64,000 nt of DNA from Streptomyces sp. NBC_00523 (lineage in GTDB: Bacteria; Actinomycetota; Actinomycetes; Streptomycetales; Streptomycetaceae): assembly GCF_036346615.1 (NCBI RefSeq), contig NZ_CP107836.1, positions 1 through 64,000 on the forward strand, given 5' to 3'. The position numbers were made by a program, and so were the translations under genes. Below, in pieces: positions 9,847 to 18,956 of this stretch. Under the pieces are notes generated by a model. That model saw only the letters and a list, made by a program, of their open reading frames with translations. It was not told the origin of the DNA and searched no databases. Each line of letters opens with the position of its first letter. The first letter of the stretch is position 1.

Positions 9847-10014
9847 TCACCATCGGTACCAGCGGCCCCGCTTGCCATTTGCTGTCGGCCGGATCACGAA
9901 GCCAAGCAGCCAGACCACCAGCACGATGATGGCGATCCACCACAGCGCCTTCAGCGCGAAACCCGCACCGAAGAGGATCAGAGCGAGCAGAAGAACGAGA
10001 AGAATCGGAACCAT
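9847..10014 (-). CDS. Small hydrophobic membrane protein, 55 aa
   Basis: Two membrane helices with the pattern LILFGAGFALKALWW then a Trp-Leu-Leu-Gly-Phe-Val-Ile-Arg boundary and a basic tail. This matches a small conserved actinobacterial hydrophobic protein whose role is unknown. The ATG at 10014 has GGAGG ten bases upstream, which decides it over the in-frame ATG at 10035. It stands alone with its own terminator downstream and about 150 bases of probable promoter region upstream. Confidence 0.8.
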   Translation of the reverse strand: MVPILLVLLLALILFGAGFALKALWWIAIIVLVVWLLGFVIRPTANGKRGRWYRW

Positions 10015-10171
10015 GATTATCAACCTCCGAGACACTCTGTGCCCCCAAAGCCCGCCTTCACTCCCCAGGCTTTATACAAATCTTACTGGACACAGCTCGG
10101 GTGGGCCCCCGTCGCGGAGCAGAAGGTACTGGCGGCTGGTCTCGGCTTTACACGGGTCGATCGGCCCGTCG

Positions 10172-10855
10172 TTATGACATCCCCCGCCAGGTGTCCATGC
10201 CGAACGTGCCCTTGATGTCGGAGGCAATCGTGTGCGCGTTGACGTTGGATGCGAGCTGGAAAACGGTGGTTTTTCCCGGCCCTCTGACGGCCAGGCGCAC
10301 AGGATGGTCGCCGGGGTGCGCTTGCATGATTCTTTTCAGCTCGGTGATCAGTTGCTGGTTGATGCGGTGGTAGGGCAGCCGGAGGTGTACGGGTGCCGCT
10401 CCGGAGCGCTCGGCCGAGGAGATGTCGAGGACCTGGATTTCCTGGCCGAAGATGCTGAGCGCGCCGTCGCGGTCGTTGAGCCTGCCCTGGATGCTGACGA
10501 CGCTGTCTTCGAGGAGGGCGGCGGCCACGAGTTGGTAGACGGCGGGGAAGAAGAGGACTTCGATGGTGCCGTCGCGGTCTGCGAGGTTGATCAGGGCCCA
10601 TGTGTTGCCCTGTTTGGTGATCTTGTTCTGGACGCCGGTGATGAGGCCGGACAGGCGGACGACACCCTCGGTGCGACCTGAGGCGATCAGGTCGGGGATG
10701 GTGGTGTCGCGGTGCTGGGACAGGACGTGCTCGGTGCCGTCGAGGGGGTGCGCGGACACGTAGAGGCCGAGCATTTCGCGTTCGGTGGCCAGCAGGGCCG
10801 TTCTCGACCACTCGTCTTCGGCGATCGCGAAGGACAGGCCGAAGCCAGCGCCTCC
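10172..10855 (-). pseudogene. dnaE: dnaE fragment (C-terminal part of DNA polymerase III alpha)
   Basis: The frame reads GFGLSFAIAEDEWSRTALLATEREMLGLYVSAHPLDG and then the OB-fold and C-terminal tail (LSGLITGVQNKITKQGNTWALINLADRDG) to a stop. This corresponds to roughly the last 220 residues of the about 1,180-residue replicative polymerase subunit. The polymerase core is absent, and upstream of about 10855 the frame loses homology exactly where a plus-strand gene begins. An essential housekeeping gene would not be broken like this, so it must derive from a second copy or from a plasmid or arm duplication. Confidence 0.85.
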
Positions 10856-10884
10856 TCGACAGCCTCCAGGATGACGATCCTGCG

Positions 10885-11238
10885 GTGCTCATCCGGCTTG
10901 ATCTTGCTGACAAGAGCGCCGAGGGGTGGGAGGGCTGGCTGGAGCGTCTTTCCCTTTGCTTCGTTGAGATCATCTTGTCGGAGTCCCTGCAGGCCGATGA
11001 AGAGCTCTGCGACTTCCTCGACCCGGATGACGACAGCCTCGAGCTCCTGGAGACGAACTCCGTCCGACTGCCGTTCCCGGCATACCCCATCGGCGAGAAA
11101 ACCCGGTGGTTCCTGGGGCAAGACGCCCTTCTGCGCGATGACGACGGCGCGGCCATCCTGGCCCGCGGCCGGACGGCAGAAGACCTTGACCGCATTCGTG
11201 ACCTGATCCCGGGCGACTGGCTCAACAACTATCGCTGA
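10885..11238 (+). CDS. Hypothetical acidic protein, 117 aa
   Basis: A convincing coding frame (acidic, Trp/Leu-rich, strong GC3) with no family I recognise. It has a WEGWLERL helix, the string DEELCDFLDPDDDSLELL and a C-terminal RGRTAEDLDRIRDLIPGDWLNNYR. The GTG at 10885 is the first usable start. The frame stays open upstream to the junction with the dnaE fragment near 10850 and reads naturally there (DSLQDDDPAV), so the real N-terminus may have been lost in the same rearrangement. Confidence 0.6.
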   Translation: MLIRLDLADKSAEGWEGWLERLSLCFVEIILSESLQADEELCDFLDPDDDSLELLETNSVRLPFPAYPIGEKTRWFLGQDALLRDDDGAAILARGRTAEDLDRIRDLIPGDWLNNYR

Positions 11239-11349
11239 CCGGGCCGAAGACTCCTGTCGGCTCAGTTGCCCACGCCGGCGTCAGCTCAGGGTCTGGTGTT
11301 CGGCGCGGGTGGCGGCGAGGCGGTACGGCTGTGCGGCACGCTGCCGGCC

Positions 11350-11475
11350 TCGACGGCGAGCACGACGTGCAGCAGCACCTACGTGCGTGCCTGGGTGCAG
11401 GTGAAGTACTCATTACGCCCTCTCGGTCGACTCGGCGGAGAAGTCCGCCCTGCAGGGGCTACCTCGCGAACTGCT
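11350..11475 (+). pseudogene. Remnant of secreted HNH (DUF1524-type) endonuclease C-terminus
   Basis: The frame TTCSSTYVRAWVQVKY followed, after a one-base shift at about 11410, by HYALSVDSAEKSALQGL resembles the C-terminal helix pair of the small secreted HNH/DUF1524 proteins of Streptomyces. Nothing of the catalytic domain is present. The assignment rests on one short motif. Confidence 0.4.
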
Positions 11476-11566
11476 GACGCCGGCCGTCCGCCGTCGGTTC
11501 GGCGCCGCCCCTCCCACCGGCCTTCGTCACCCCGTACCGTACGGGGCGACGAAGGAGAGGATCATC

Positions 11567-13189
11567 ATGGCGGGACTGCGCCTGGGCCCACTGCTGAGGT
11601 ACACCGACGGTTCGTGCGCGACGGTCTGGGTCGAGACGAGCGGCCCCTGCACCGCCGAGGTGCGCTGCGCCGACGGGGCGCGGGGCACGGCCCGCACCTT
11701 CCTCGTGGCCGGCCACCACTACGCCCTGGTCCCCGTGGAGGGCCTGACCCCCGGCACGTCGACGCCGTACGAGGTACTCCTCGACGGTGCGAGCGTGTGG
11801 CCGCTGCCCGACTCGCCCTTCCCGCCCTCGGTGATCGCCACGCCCACCGAGGACGACGGCCTGCACGTCGCCTTCGGCTCCTGCCGCTGGGCCGCGCCGC
11901 CGGCCGGTGGCAAGGACCCGGTGGGCCCGGACGCCCTGGACACCCTCGCCGCCCGGATGGCGGCCGACCCCGGGGGCGCCCGCCCCGACATCCTGCTGCT
12001 GCTCGGGGACCAGGTGTATGCCGACGAGGTGTCCGACGCCACCCACCGCTGGATCGGCGACCGCCGTGACGTGGACGAACCGCCCGGCGACCAGGTCGCC
12101 GACTACGAGGAGTACACCCGTCTCTACTTCGAGTCCTGGCTCGACCCGGAGGTGCGCTGGCTGCTGTCCACCGTGCCCAGCTGCATGATCTTCGACGACC
12201 ACGACGTCATAGACGACTGGAACACCTCCGCCGCCTGGCTCACCGACATGCGGGCCACCGACTGGTGGCAGGAGCGGCTGCTGAGCGGGCTCATGTCGTA
12301 CTGGGTGTACCAGCAGCTGGGCAACCTCTCTCCGGCCGAGCTGGCCGCCGACCCGCTGTACGCGGCCGTCCGCGAGGCCCCCGACGGCACCGCCGACCTG
12401 CGCGCGTTCGCCACCCGGGCCGACGCCGACGCGGCCTCCGTCCGCTGGAGCTACCGGCGCGACTTCGGCCGCACCCGGCTGCTGATGGTCGACTCCCGCG
12501 CGGCCCGCGTCCTGGCGGAGGACCGCCGGTCGATGCTCGACCCGGAGGAGGCCGCGTGGGTGCGCGAGCAGATCCTGGACGGGAGGGGCTCGTACGACCA
12601 CCTGCTGATCGGCACCTCCCTGCCCTGGCTGCTGCCCCACCTGGTGCACGACGTCGAAGCCTGGAACGCCGCGATGTGCGGCGGCGAGCGCGGCGAGCGC
12701 GGGGAACGGATCCGGCGCGGGGCCGACCTGGAGCACTGGGCCGCCTTCCCCTCCTCCTTCGACGCGCTGGGCGACCTGATTGCTGAGGCCGGTTCGGGGC
12801 CGGAGGCGCCCGCGACGGTGAGCGTGCTGTCGGGCGACGTGCACCACGCCTACATCGCCGAGCCGTCCTGGCCGGGGCGTGCACCCGACGCGCGGGTGGC
12901 CCAGCTGACCTGCTCGCCCGTCCACAACTCCGTACCGCTCTCGATGCGCCTCGGCTTCCGCTTCGGCTGGAGCGCCCTGGCACGGGCCCTCGGCCGGCAC
13001 ATCGCTCGGCACGGACGCTGCGCGCCGCCGGCGGTGAGCTGGCGCAGGACCGGCGGCCCCTGGTTCGGCAACCAGATCATGACGCTGACCTTCCGGGGCC
13101 GGTCGGCGCGGCTGCGCCTGGAACAGGCCCGGGCGGACCGTGCCGGGGCGAGCGCCCTGCGGACGATCACGGACCGAGAGCTCGCGTAG
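11567..13189 (+). CDS. PhoD-like alkaline phosphatase/phosphodiesterase
   Basis: 540 aa. An N-terminal fibronectin-like PhoD_N domain (about residues 5-95) precedes the metallophosphatase domain (about 100-490). Metal-ligand motifs visible are VAFGSCRW, LLLLGDQVYAD, MIFDDHDVIDDWN and SVLSGDVHHAYI. The family hydrolyses phosphomonoesters or diesters with Ca/Fe-type metals. There is no signal peptide or twin-arginine motif at the N-terminus, unlike classical PhoD, so this member is probably cytoplasmic. The start is the ATG after GGAGAGGATCATC. It is monocistronic, and no PHO box was recognised upstream. Coding quality is high and the gene appears intact among decayed neighbours. Confidence 0.9.
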   Translation: MAGLRLGPLLRYTDGSCATVWVETSGPCTAEVRCADGARGTARTFLVAGHHYALVPVEGLTPGTSTPYEVLLDGASVWPLPDSPFPPSVIATPTEDDGLHVAFGSCRWAAPPAGGKDPVGPDALDTLAARMAADPGGARPDILLLLGDQVYADEVSDATHRWIGDRRDVDEPPGDQVADYEEYTRLYFESWLDPEVRWLLSTVPSCMIFDDHDVIDDWNTSAAWLTDMRATDWWQERLLSGLMSYWVYQQLGNLSPAELAADPLYAAVREAPDGTADLRAFATRADADAASVRWSYRRDFGRTRLLMVDSRAARVLAEDRRSMLDPEEAAWVREQILDGRGSYDHLLIGTSLPWLLPHLVHDVEAWNAAMCGGERGERGERIRRGADLEHWAAFPSSFDALGDLIAEAGSGPEAPATVSVLSGDVHHAYIAEPSWPGRAPDARVAQLTCSPVHNSVPLSMRLGFRFGWSALARALGRHIARHGRCAPPAVSWRRTGGPWFGNQIMTLTFRGRSARLRLEQARADRAGASALRTITDRELA

Positions 13190-13414
13190 CGCGGGCAGCG
13201 CACCAGACCGGACCGCCCCTCACCCAGCCGGACTTCTTCTCGGGCTGGGCGATGTCGGCGCCGCCCGCATGGTGATCGATCACCTGAACGCCCCCGATCG
13301 TGCCGACGCCCGCCTCGCGGCTCTGGCCAAGGCCACAGCCGGCGCCTGAGCCGTCCGGGCGGGCGGCCCCCGGCGGCCGAGCGCACCACCTCCGCACACT
13401 CCACGGAGAGCACC

Positions 13415-14320
13415 ATGTCCAGCCCCCGCCCGCCTGGTCCCATGAACCGGTCCGCGTGGGCCTCGTCGGTGCGGGCCCGTGGGCCCGCACCATGCACGCG
13501 CGGACGCTCGCCGCCGGACCCGGGACGGTGCTCGCGGGGGTCTGGGCCCGCCGCCCGGAAGCGGCGGCCGAGGTCGCCGCGCCCTACGGGGCACCGGCGG
13601 CGGGCTCCTTCGAGGAACTCCTCGACACGTGCGAGGCGATAGCCTTCGCCGTACCGCCCGCCGTCCAGGCCGCTCTGGCCCCCCGCGCCGCCGTCGCCGG
13701 CCGCACCCTCCTTCTATAGAAACCGCTGGGCGCCGACCTCGACACCGCACGGGCGGTCGCGGACGCCGTCGCTGAGCACGGGGTGGTCTCCCAGCTCGTC
13801 CTGACGAAGCGGTACCACCCGGTCACCCGCGCTTTCCTCGCCGAGGCCCGCCGGACACCAGGTGACGGGGGCCCGCTCCTGCTATCTGCACGGGGCATTC
13901 CGCGGCGGGGAGTTCGCCACCTCCTGGCGGCTGGAACACGGTGCCCTGCTCGACCTCGGCCCGCACCTCCTCGACATCCTGGACACCGCGGTCGCGCCCA
14001 TCGTCTCCGTACAGGCCACCGGCGACCCGCGCCGCTGGGTCGAGCTGACCTGCGGGCACGAGAACGGCGCCGTCAGCCAGGCGTCCCTCTCCGGCTGCGT
14101 GCAGCTCCCCAAGGCGAGGACCCGGGTCGACCTCTTCGGGCCTGAGCAGGAGTTGGTGTACGACACGGCGGGCATCGACCACGAGGAGTGCTGGCCCGTC
14201 CCCCGGCGCGAGTTCGCCACCGCGATCCGCACCGCCACCGGCACCGGCACCGGCACCGACGCGAAGCACGGCCTGCACCTGCAGAAGCTCCTCGCCATGG
14301 CTGCCCGTACGGCCGGATGA
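13415..14320 (+). pseudogene. Gfo/Idh/MocA-family oxidoreductase, broken
   Basis: The Rossmann start VGLVGAGPWARTMHARTLAAGPG and the C-terminal half (GPHLLDILDTAV...LTCGHENGAVSQASLSG) are those of an NAD(P)-dependent sugar/inositol-type dehydrogenase. Three lesions are seen. The ATG at 13415 (good GGAGAGC site) is one frame off the Rossmann frame. A TAG at 13718-13720 replaces the codon before the KPLGAD motif, where the conserved Glu-Lys-Pro is expected. A further shift lies near 13855, where the reading jumps to the frame that ends at 14320. The Glu-to-stop change next to the catalytic Lys and the two frameshifts make it inactive. Confidence 0.85.
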
Positions 14321-14349
14321 ACCACTGTCCGTACGGGCGGTCAGCGGAT

Positions 14350-14631
14350 TCCCGCTTGCGTCGCGATCGGAGCCGGCGAGGTCATGGCGCCCAGCGGCTC
14401 GCCGAGTGCTCGGCGTGACGAACTCCCTGAGCGATCACGGGGAACTGGACTGCCGGTCCCGGACTTTTCGGGCCTGCGTCGACTCCCGGGGTCGGTGCGA
14501 GCGTGCGTGCCGGCGACCGTGCAGGCCTTGTCACTCAACAGGACTGCTTTTGTACAGGTGTTCGCGATGGCTACCTCCGCCCGGTAGGTAGCGATGACCT
14601 GTGCGGCGGAGGTATCGCCAGCGACCGTCAA
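14350..14631 (-). pseudogene. Possible transposase remnant
   Basis: One minus frame contains ANTCTKAVLLSDKACTVAGT and ends with a basic Arg/Ser-rich stretch. This layout recalls the Asp-Lys-(Gly/Ala)-Tyr-x-Gly-Ala-Gly region of DDE_Tnp_4 transposases. No start, no other catalytic residues and no inverted repeats were found, so this is only a weak suggestion. Confidence 0.3.
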
Positions 14632-14709
14632 CTCCTCGGCGTCTCCACCGGGCGGATAGGCTAGGACATCCTCCGCGCCGAATCCCCCTCGCAGCCATCG
14701 TCGTTCGAC

Positions 14710-14880
14710 TCAGCCGAGATGCTGGACCATCCCGACTGGCGACCAACCGAGCGGGTCGACGGGCGTTCGGAGCTGGTCGTCGAAGAGTTCGGCGAACTTT
14801 CGCATCAGGGCCTCTCGGCACCACCCCAGGTAGCCGAGGAGCAGTTCATGGGCGTCGGAGACGTCGACGGCCGGGCCCTC
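14710..14880 (-). pseudogene. DinB/DUF664 protein N-terminal remnant
   Basis: DAHELLLGYLGWCREALMRKFAELFDDQLRTPVDPLGWSPVGMVQHLG is split here as the first helix (DAHELLLGYLGWCREALMRK) and the GWSPVGMVQHLG metal-site helix of the DinB_2/DUF664 family. The frame ends at about 14710 where the remaining two-thirds should follow. These are mycothiol- or metal-dependent transferase-like four-helix proteins. Confidence 0.6.
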
Positions 14881-14929
14881 CTGCCCACGTTGGCGGTGCG
14901 GGGATCGACGGCTTCGAGGGGTGAGCCGA

Positions 14930-15330
14930 CCGCGTACGGCCGTCGCAGTCGCCGGGCTGGTTGGGGCGGACGAGGCCCTTAGCGGCTTGATCGCCGACGT
15001 GGACACGATGGCCCCTCGCCGTATCCACGCCCTGCCTGTCGGCCACCGTTGGGACCGCGTGCCGGGCGTCACCCTGCTCGGCGACGCCGCCCACCTGATG
15101 TCGCCCTTCGCCGGCGAGGGCGCGAACCTCGCCATGCTCGACGGCGCCGAACTCGCCTCCGCCATCGCCGCTTACCCCGGCGACACCGAGGCCGCCCTGA
15201 CCGCCTACGAGGAGGCCCTCGTCCCACGTAGCGAAGCCTCCGCCAACGACTCCGCCCAGAGCCTGGACACGATGTTCGGCCCGCAGGGCCTGGAGCGGAT
15301 GACGGCGTTCTTCACCACAGGACCGGCGGC
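14930..15330 (+). pseudogene. FAD-dependent monooxygenase C-terminal remnant
   Basis: The frame holds VTLLGDAAHLMSPFAGEG followed by NLAMLDGAELASAI, the flavin-binding GD motif and following helix of group A (TetX/PHBH-type) hydroxylases. The N-terminal FAD Rossmann fold and most of the substrate domain are gone, and the C-terminal end runs out of homology after MTAFF near 15320. A fuller gene of the same family begins at 63545. Confidence 0.75.
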
Positions 15331-15413
15331 GCCGCAAACCTCATATGCCCACTGCTGCGCACCGGCCGCGCCGGAGCGAACTTCGCACAATGGGTCCTTC
15401 AACAGGCCCGGCT

Positions 15414-15745
15414 TCAGTGTGCTGCTGCGGCTACGCGGTCGCGGAGCACGGCGAGCTTCTCGGCCGCGCCGGTGTACGGAGCGGTCCAGTGCCACAGGGT
15501 GTGCAGGTCGGCGCGTTCGATGGTCATGATGTCGCAGTCGAGGACGATCTCGCCGAGGTCGGGGGGACGACTGTCTTGTGTGAGCGTCCGATCGGAAGGG
15601 TTTCGTAGCGGTTCCAGAGATCGGCGAAGCGTGTGTTGGTCTCGCGCAGTCCGTTGATCAGCTCGGTCACGGCACGGTCGTCGGGGTATCGGTCGGCGGC
15701 CCTGCGCAGGTCGGACACCACCATGCGCTCGAAGGCGTCGGCGTG
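15414..15745 (-). pseudogene. MmyB-like XRE regulator, C-terminal remnant
   Basis: VVSDLRRAADRYPDDRAVTEL and RFADLWNRYE lie in one frame. IVLDCDIMTIERADLHTLWHW and the C-terminal tail lie in the next, joined near 15580. Together they form the ligand-binding MmyB-like domain found after an XRE helix-turn-helix in many Streptomyces regulators. The helix-turn-helix half is missing and a frameshift divides the rest. Confidence 0.65.
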
Positions 15746-15927
15746 TGCGGCTCCGTGTTCGATGCGGGAAGCACCGGGTGCGGGCGGGGCGGCGAAGCAC
15801 CCCCAGATCAGATTGCTCGACCGGACATCGGCCTCGGCCGGGCTGCCGGAATGCCGGGCTTCAACAAAGCCCGCCTTCCCGCAGCGCTCCGCATCTCAGA
15901 AGGCGGCAGCAGGAGCACCATGGATAT

Positions 15928-16137
15928 ATGAGTACGCCTGTGGTCATTCACCGTCCGTCCGCGACCGGAGGACGGCGGGTAACCGTCCGCGGGCAGATCG
16001 TCGGCCTTGCCCACGACGACCAGGACGTGGTCGAGTTCTTGCGCCGGGCGGGGCTGCCCGACGCCGAGCTGCTTCTGGACGACACGTCCTGGGTGCAGTG
16101 GCGGGGCGGCCGTGCGCACCGGTACGAGGCGGCCTGA
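15928..16137 (+). CDS. Hypothetical small protein, 69 aa
   Basis: A compact soluble protein with a beta-strand-rich start (VTVRGQIVGLAHDD), an acidic helix (DVVEFLRRAGLPDAELLLDD) and a WVQWRGG end. It resembles small streptomycete orphan proteins of unknown function. ATG follows GGAG at a slightly long distance. No operon partner is intact. Confidence 0.55.
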   Translation: MSTPVVIHRPSATGGRRVTVRGQIVGLAHDDQDVVEFLRRAGLPDAELLLDDTSWVQWRGGRAHRYEAA

Positions 16138-16199
16138 CGCCTTCGCGTCTCGGGTCCACGCGCGCCCGGACACCTGCGTAAGGGCTTACGCGTCCCCCG

Positions 16200-16480
16200 G
16201 GCGGCCGGATGGAGCACGTGCCTGGTCGAGCCCGTGCGGGTGACCGCGCTCGTCGTGGTGGGGCCGACCAAGCCATCGGCGGCACCCGGGACGCCTCCAC
16301 CATCTGCGTGTCCGACGCGATCGACTCCTACCCGACCACCCTCCCCCGCCTGTCGGCATCCCACCTCCTGGAAGACCGCGGCCACTGGGTCCAGCAGGAA
16401 CGCCCCGACGAGGTCAACGGCCTGCTCACAGACTGGCTCTTGCCACGCCCCGGAGCTGAGACCAGGACCCGCACGGCAGG
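16200..16480 (+). pseudogene. Epoxide hydrolase-type alpha/beta hydrolase C-terminal remnant
   Basis: One frame carries VEPVRVTALVVVGPT (the strand before the acid loop). A shifted frame carries LSASHLLEDRGHWVQQERPDEVNGLLTDWL, with the catalytic His in GHWVQQERP, a hallmark of epoxide hydrolases and dehalogenases. The nucleophile half is missing. Confidence 0.6.
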
Positions 16481-16484
16481 ACCG

Positions 16485-16770
16485 AACCTCCAGTGGCCGC
16501 CGTCTGGCAGTCCGAACCCGGATGCATCGGCTTGGACACCTATGACGCCCTGCACCAGCACGTCGTGTCGCACCACTTCCGCTTCGGCGAGCCCCAGCAT
16601 GCTCGACCGTGCCGCAGTCCCCATCGCTACATGTGGCCGGCCGAACTCGACCTCATGGCTCAACCGGCCGGCATGGGACTGGAGACCAGGCACGCGGACC
16701 GGGCCGGCACCGAGTTCACCGCCGAGCCGCGTCCCCACGTCCCCGTCTACCGGATCCCACCCGCGGGACA
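16485..16770 (+). pseudogene. Class I SAM methyltransferase C-terminal remnant
   Basis: SPHRYMWPAELDLMAQPAGMGLETRHADRAG and a final HVPVYRIP match the C-terminal beta-strands of a small streptomycete class I methyltransferase, where Ser/Thr-x-Val-x-Val-Tyr-x-x-Pro is typical. The SAM-binding motifs are absent. It ends about 150 bases before the response regulator gene. Confidence 0.5.
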
Positions 16771-16926
16771 GGGCACGAGCGGCCGTCGCACCGAGCGGTG
16801 CCCGTTCTTCGTACGGCCTCCAGCGGACCGGACGTGCGCCACCTGCCTTGCGGCCTCCGCAGTGGGAACCCCCTACCCCGCAGGGGCGTTGTCACGGGTT
16901 GCGGGGAGGACGAGGGGAGTTGGACC

Positions 16927-17607
16927 GTGGCGCAGAAGCACTCGCGGGGGCCTTGGCGCCTGCTGCTCGTCGAGGACGACCGGGAACTGGCGGGCATGCT
17001 CTCCGATGTACTGCGGGCCGAGGGATACGCGGTCGACGTGGCGACCGACGGCCAGCAGGGACTGCATCTCGGCCTCTCCCGGCCGTACGACGTGCTCGCC
17101 GTCGACCGACGTCTGCCGGGGCTCGACGGTCTCGACCTGATGGGCCGGTTACGGTCCCGGGGCGTGCGTACGCCCGTGCTGCTGCTGACCGCGATGGGCA
17201 CCGTGCACGACCGGGTCGACGGGCTGGACGCCGGTGCCGACGACTATCTCGTGAAGCCGTTCGACCTCGATGAACTGAGCGCGCGTTTGCGGGCATTGTG
17301 CCGGCGGGCCCTCGATGTCACCGATGTCCTCAGAATAGGCTCGGGACACCTCTACGTCGGCCGCAGAGAAGTCGAGTTGGCGAACGGCGAGCAGATCGCC
17401 CTCGCGCCCCGGGAGTTCGCTCTCCTGTGGGCGCTCGCCTCGCGGCCCGAAACGGTGCACTCCCGGGCCGAGTTGCGCCGGATGGTGTTCCAGGAGGCGC
17501 CCGCGTCGTCCATCGTCGACACCTACGTCTACTACCTGCGGCGCAAGCTGGGCAGGAAGGTCGTGCGCACGGTCCGCGGTCTCGGCTACCGCCTGGGGGC
17601 ACTGTGA
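16927..17607 (+). CDS. OmpR-family response regulator
   Basis: 226 aa. A receiver domain (about residues 11-125) has the acidic pair in LVEDDREL, phosphoacceptor Asp60 (VLAVDRRLPG), a Thr in LLTAMG and Lys in LVKPFD. A winged-helix Trans_reg_C domain follows (about 135-225, DTYVYYLRRKLG then VRTVRGLGYRL). GTG start after GGGGAG. Its stop overlaps the start of the sensor kinase gene (GTGA), so the two are translationally coupled. The pair lies immediately beside the ammonia-lyase cluster and convergent with it, so it may control that cluster, although the stimulus is unknown. Confidence 0.92.
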   Translation: MAQKHSRGPWRLLLVEDDRELAGMLSDVLRAEGYAVDVATDGQQGLHLGLSRPYDVLAVDRRLPGLDGLDLMGRLRSRGVRTPVLLLTAMGTVHDRVDGLDAGADDYLVKPFDLDELSARLRALCRRALDVTDVLRIGSGHLYVGRREVELANGEQIALAPREFALLWALASRPETVHSRAELRRMVFQEAPASSIVDTYVYYLRRKLGRKVVRTVRGLGYRLGAL

Positions 17608-18956
17608 ACCCGTCGGCGTCGGCCGAGTGGGCGGCGGTGCGGCGGGCGCGCCTGCGGATCTCCGTGATCACCGGAGCGATCATCACGCTGCTGGTCACGG
17701 TCGCCGGGGGCGTGGCGCACACGGTGATGGTGGACGCGCAGAACGACCAGGTGTGGCGCGAGTTGCGCTACGGCGCGATGTACGGCGACCCGGTCAAGCC
17801 TCCCGTATGCACCTGGCTGTACGCACCCGGCGTGGAACCCCTGTCCAACGCTCCGCTCGGCTTCCCCCTGCGCGCCGACATGGAGGAGGTACGCGGCGCC
17901 CGTGAGGCAGTGGAGCGCACCGTAGAACGTGACCACACGGTCTATCTGGTGCGCACGCAGCCCCGGGCCGACGGAGAGGTCGTGCAGGCCGTGTTCGACA
18001 TGCGCTTCCAGCTGGCCGACCGCGGCCACCTGTGGTTCGCGCTCGCGGTGGCCGAAGCGGTGGGGCTGCTGGCCGCAGTCGTCACGGGGGCGCTCCTCGG
18101 GCGTCGTGCCGTGGCCCCGCTGGCGGAGGCCCTGACCCGCCAACAACGGTTCGTCACGGATGCCAGTCACGAGTTGCGCACCCCGGTCACCCAGGTGCAC
18201 ACGCGGGCGCAGATGCTGGCGCGGCAGGCTGCCGACCAGGATCTGCCGGGTCCTCATCGCGACACGCTGGCCCGGCTGGTCGCTTCGACCGGGCGGCTCG
18301 GCGAGGTGCTCGACGACCTGCTGCTGTCCGCGAGCCTCGCCGCCGGCCCGGTACGGGGACCGGAGCACCGGCCGGTCGAACTGGTCGCGCTGGCCCGGTC
18401 GGTGGTGGCCGAGGAATCGGATCGGGTGCGCGCGTGTCGTCTCACCGTCGTCGTGGACGGTCCTCCGCACCCTCTTTTCGTCGACGGCGTCCCGTCCGCG
18501 CTGCGCCGCGCCTTCGGCGAGTTGCTGTCCAACGCGATCCGCCACACCCCGGACGAAGGACGGATCGACATGATCCTCTCGCGCTCGGGGGGAACGGTGC
18601 GTTTGGTCGTCGCGGACAACGGCCCCGGGTTCGAGCCCGCCGCGGTGGAGCAGTTGTTCCGCAGGTTCCACCGCGGCAGCGGCGACGGCGGGCGGTACGG
18701 GTTGGGGCTGGCGCTGCTGCGCGAGGTCGTCACACGCCACGGGGGTACGGTCGCGGCCGACGGGCACCCCGGTCAGGGGGCCAGGTTCACCATCCGCCTC
18801 CCGGAGTGCGCGGCCCCGCCCGGCGTCCCGGCCGAGGCGCGGCCGGTCGAGGTGCACCCGGTCACGGCGACTCATGGGCGGCGACCAGGAGGGCTGCGGC
18901 GCGGACGTCCCGGTCCAGTGGGCGGTCCGGGTCGACCGGGGGAATCGCCTCGATGA
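17604..18956 (+). CDS. Sensor histidine kinase
   Basis: 450 aa. It has an N-terminal membrane helix (about residues 18-42), an extracytoplasmic domain of about 100 residues with a lone Cys69, and a second helix (about 144-166). The HisKA phosphoacceptor His189 lies in TDASHELRTPVTQ, and the HATPase_c domain has an N box (LLSNAIRHTPDEG), G1 (DNGPGF) and G2 (GRYGLGLAL). It is the cognate kinase of the upstream OmpR regulator. There is no recognisable HAMP domain. The C-terminal about 30 residues run into the 3' end of the convergent lyase gene. The conserved part ends by about residue 410, so the tail is Arg/Gly/Pro-rich and probably dispensable. Confidence 0.92.
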   Translation: MNPSASAEWAAVRRARLRISVITGAIITLLVTVAGGVAHTVMVDAQNDQVWRELRYGAMYGDPVKPPVCTWLYAPGVEPLSNAPLGFPLRADMEEVRGAREAVERTVERDHTVYLVRTQPRADGEVVQAVFDMRFQLADRGHLWFALAVAEAVGLLAAVVTGALLGRRAVAPLAEALTRQQRFVTDASHELRTPVTQVHTRAQMLARQAADQDLPGPHRDTLARLVASTGRLGEVLDDLLLSASLAAGPVRGPEHRPVELVALARSVVAEESDRVRACRLTVVVDGPPHPLFVDGVPSALRRAFGELLSNAIRHTPDEGRIDMILSRSGGTVRLVVADNGPGFEPAAVEQLFRRFHRGSGDGGRYGLGLALLREVVTRHGGTVAADGHPGQGARFTIRLPECAAPPGVPAEARPVEVHPVTATHGRRPGGLRRGRPGPVGGPGRPGESPR

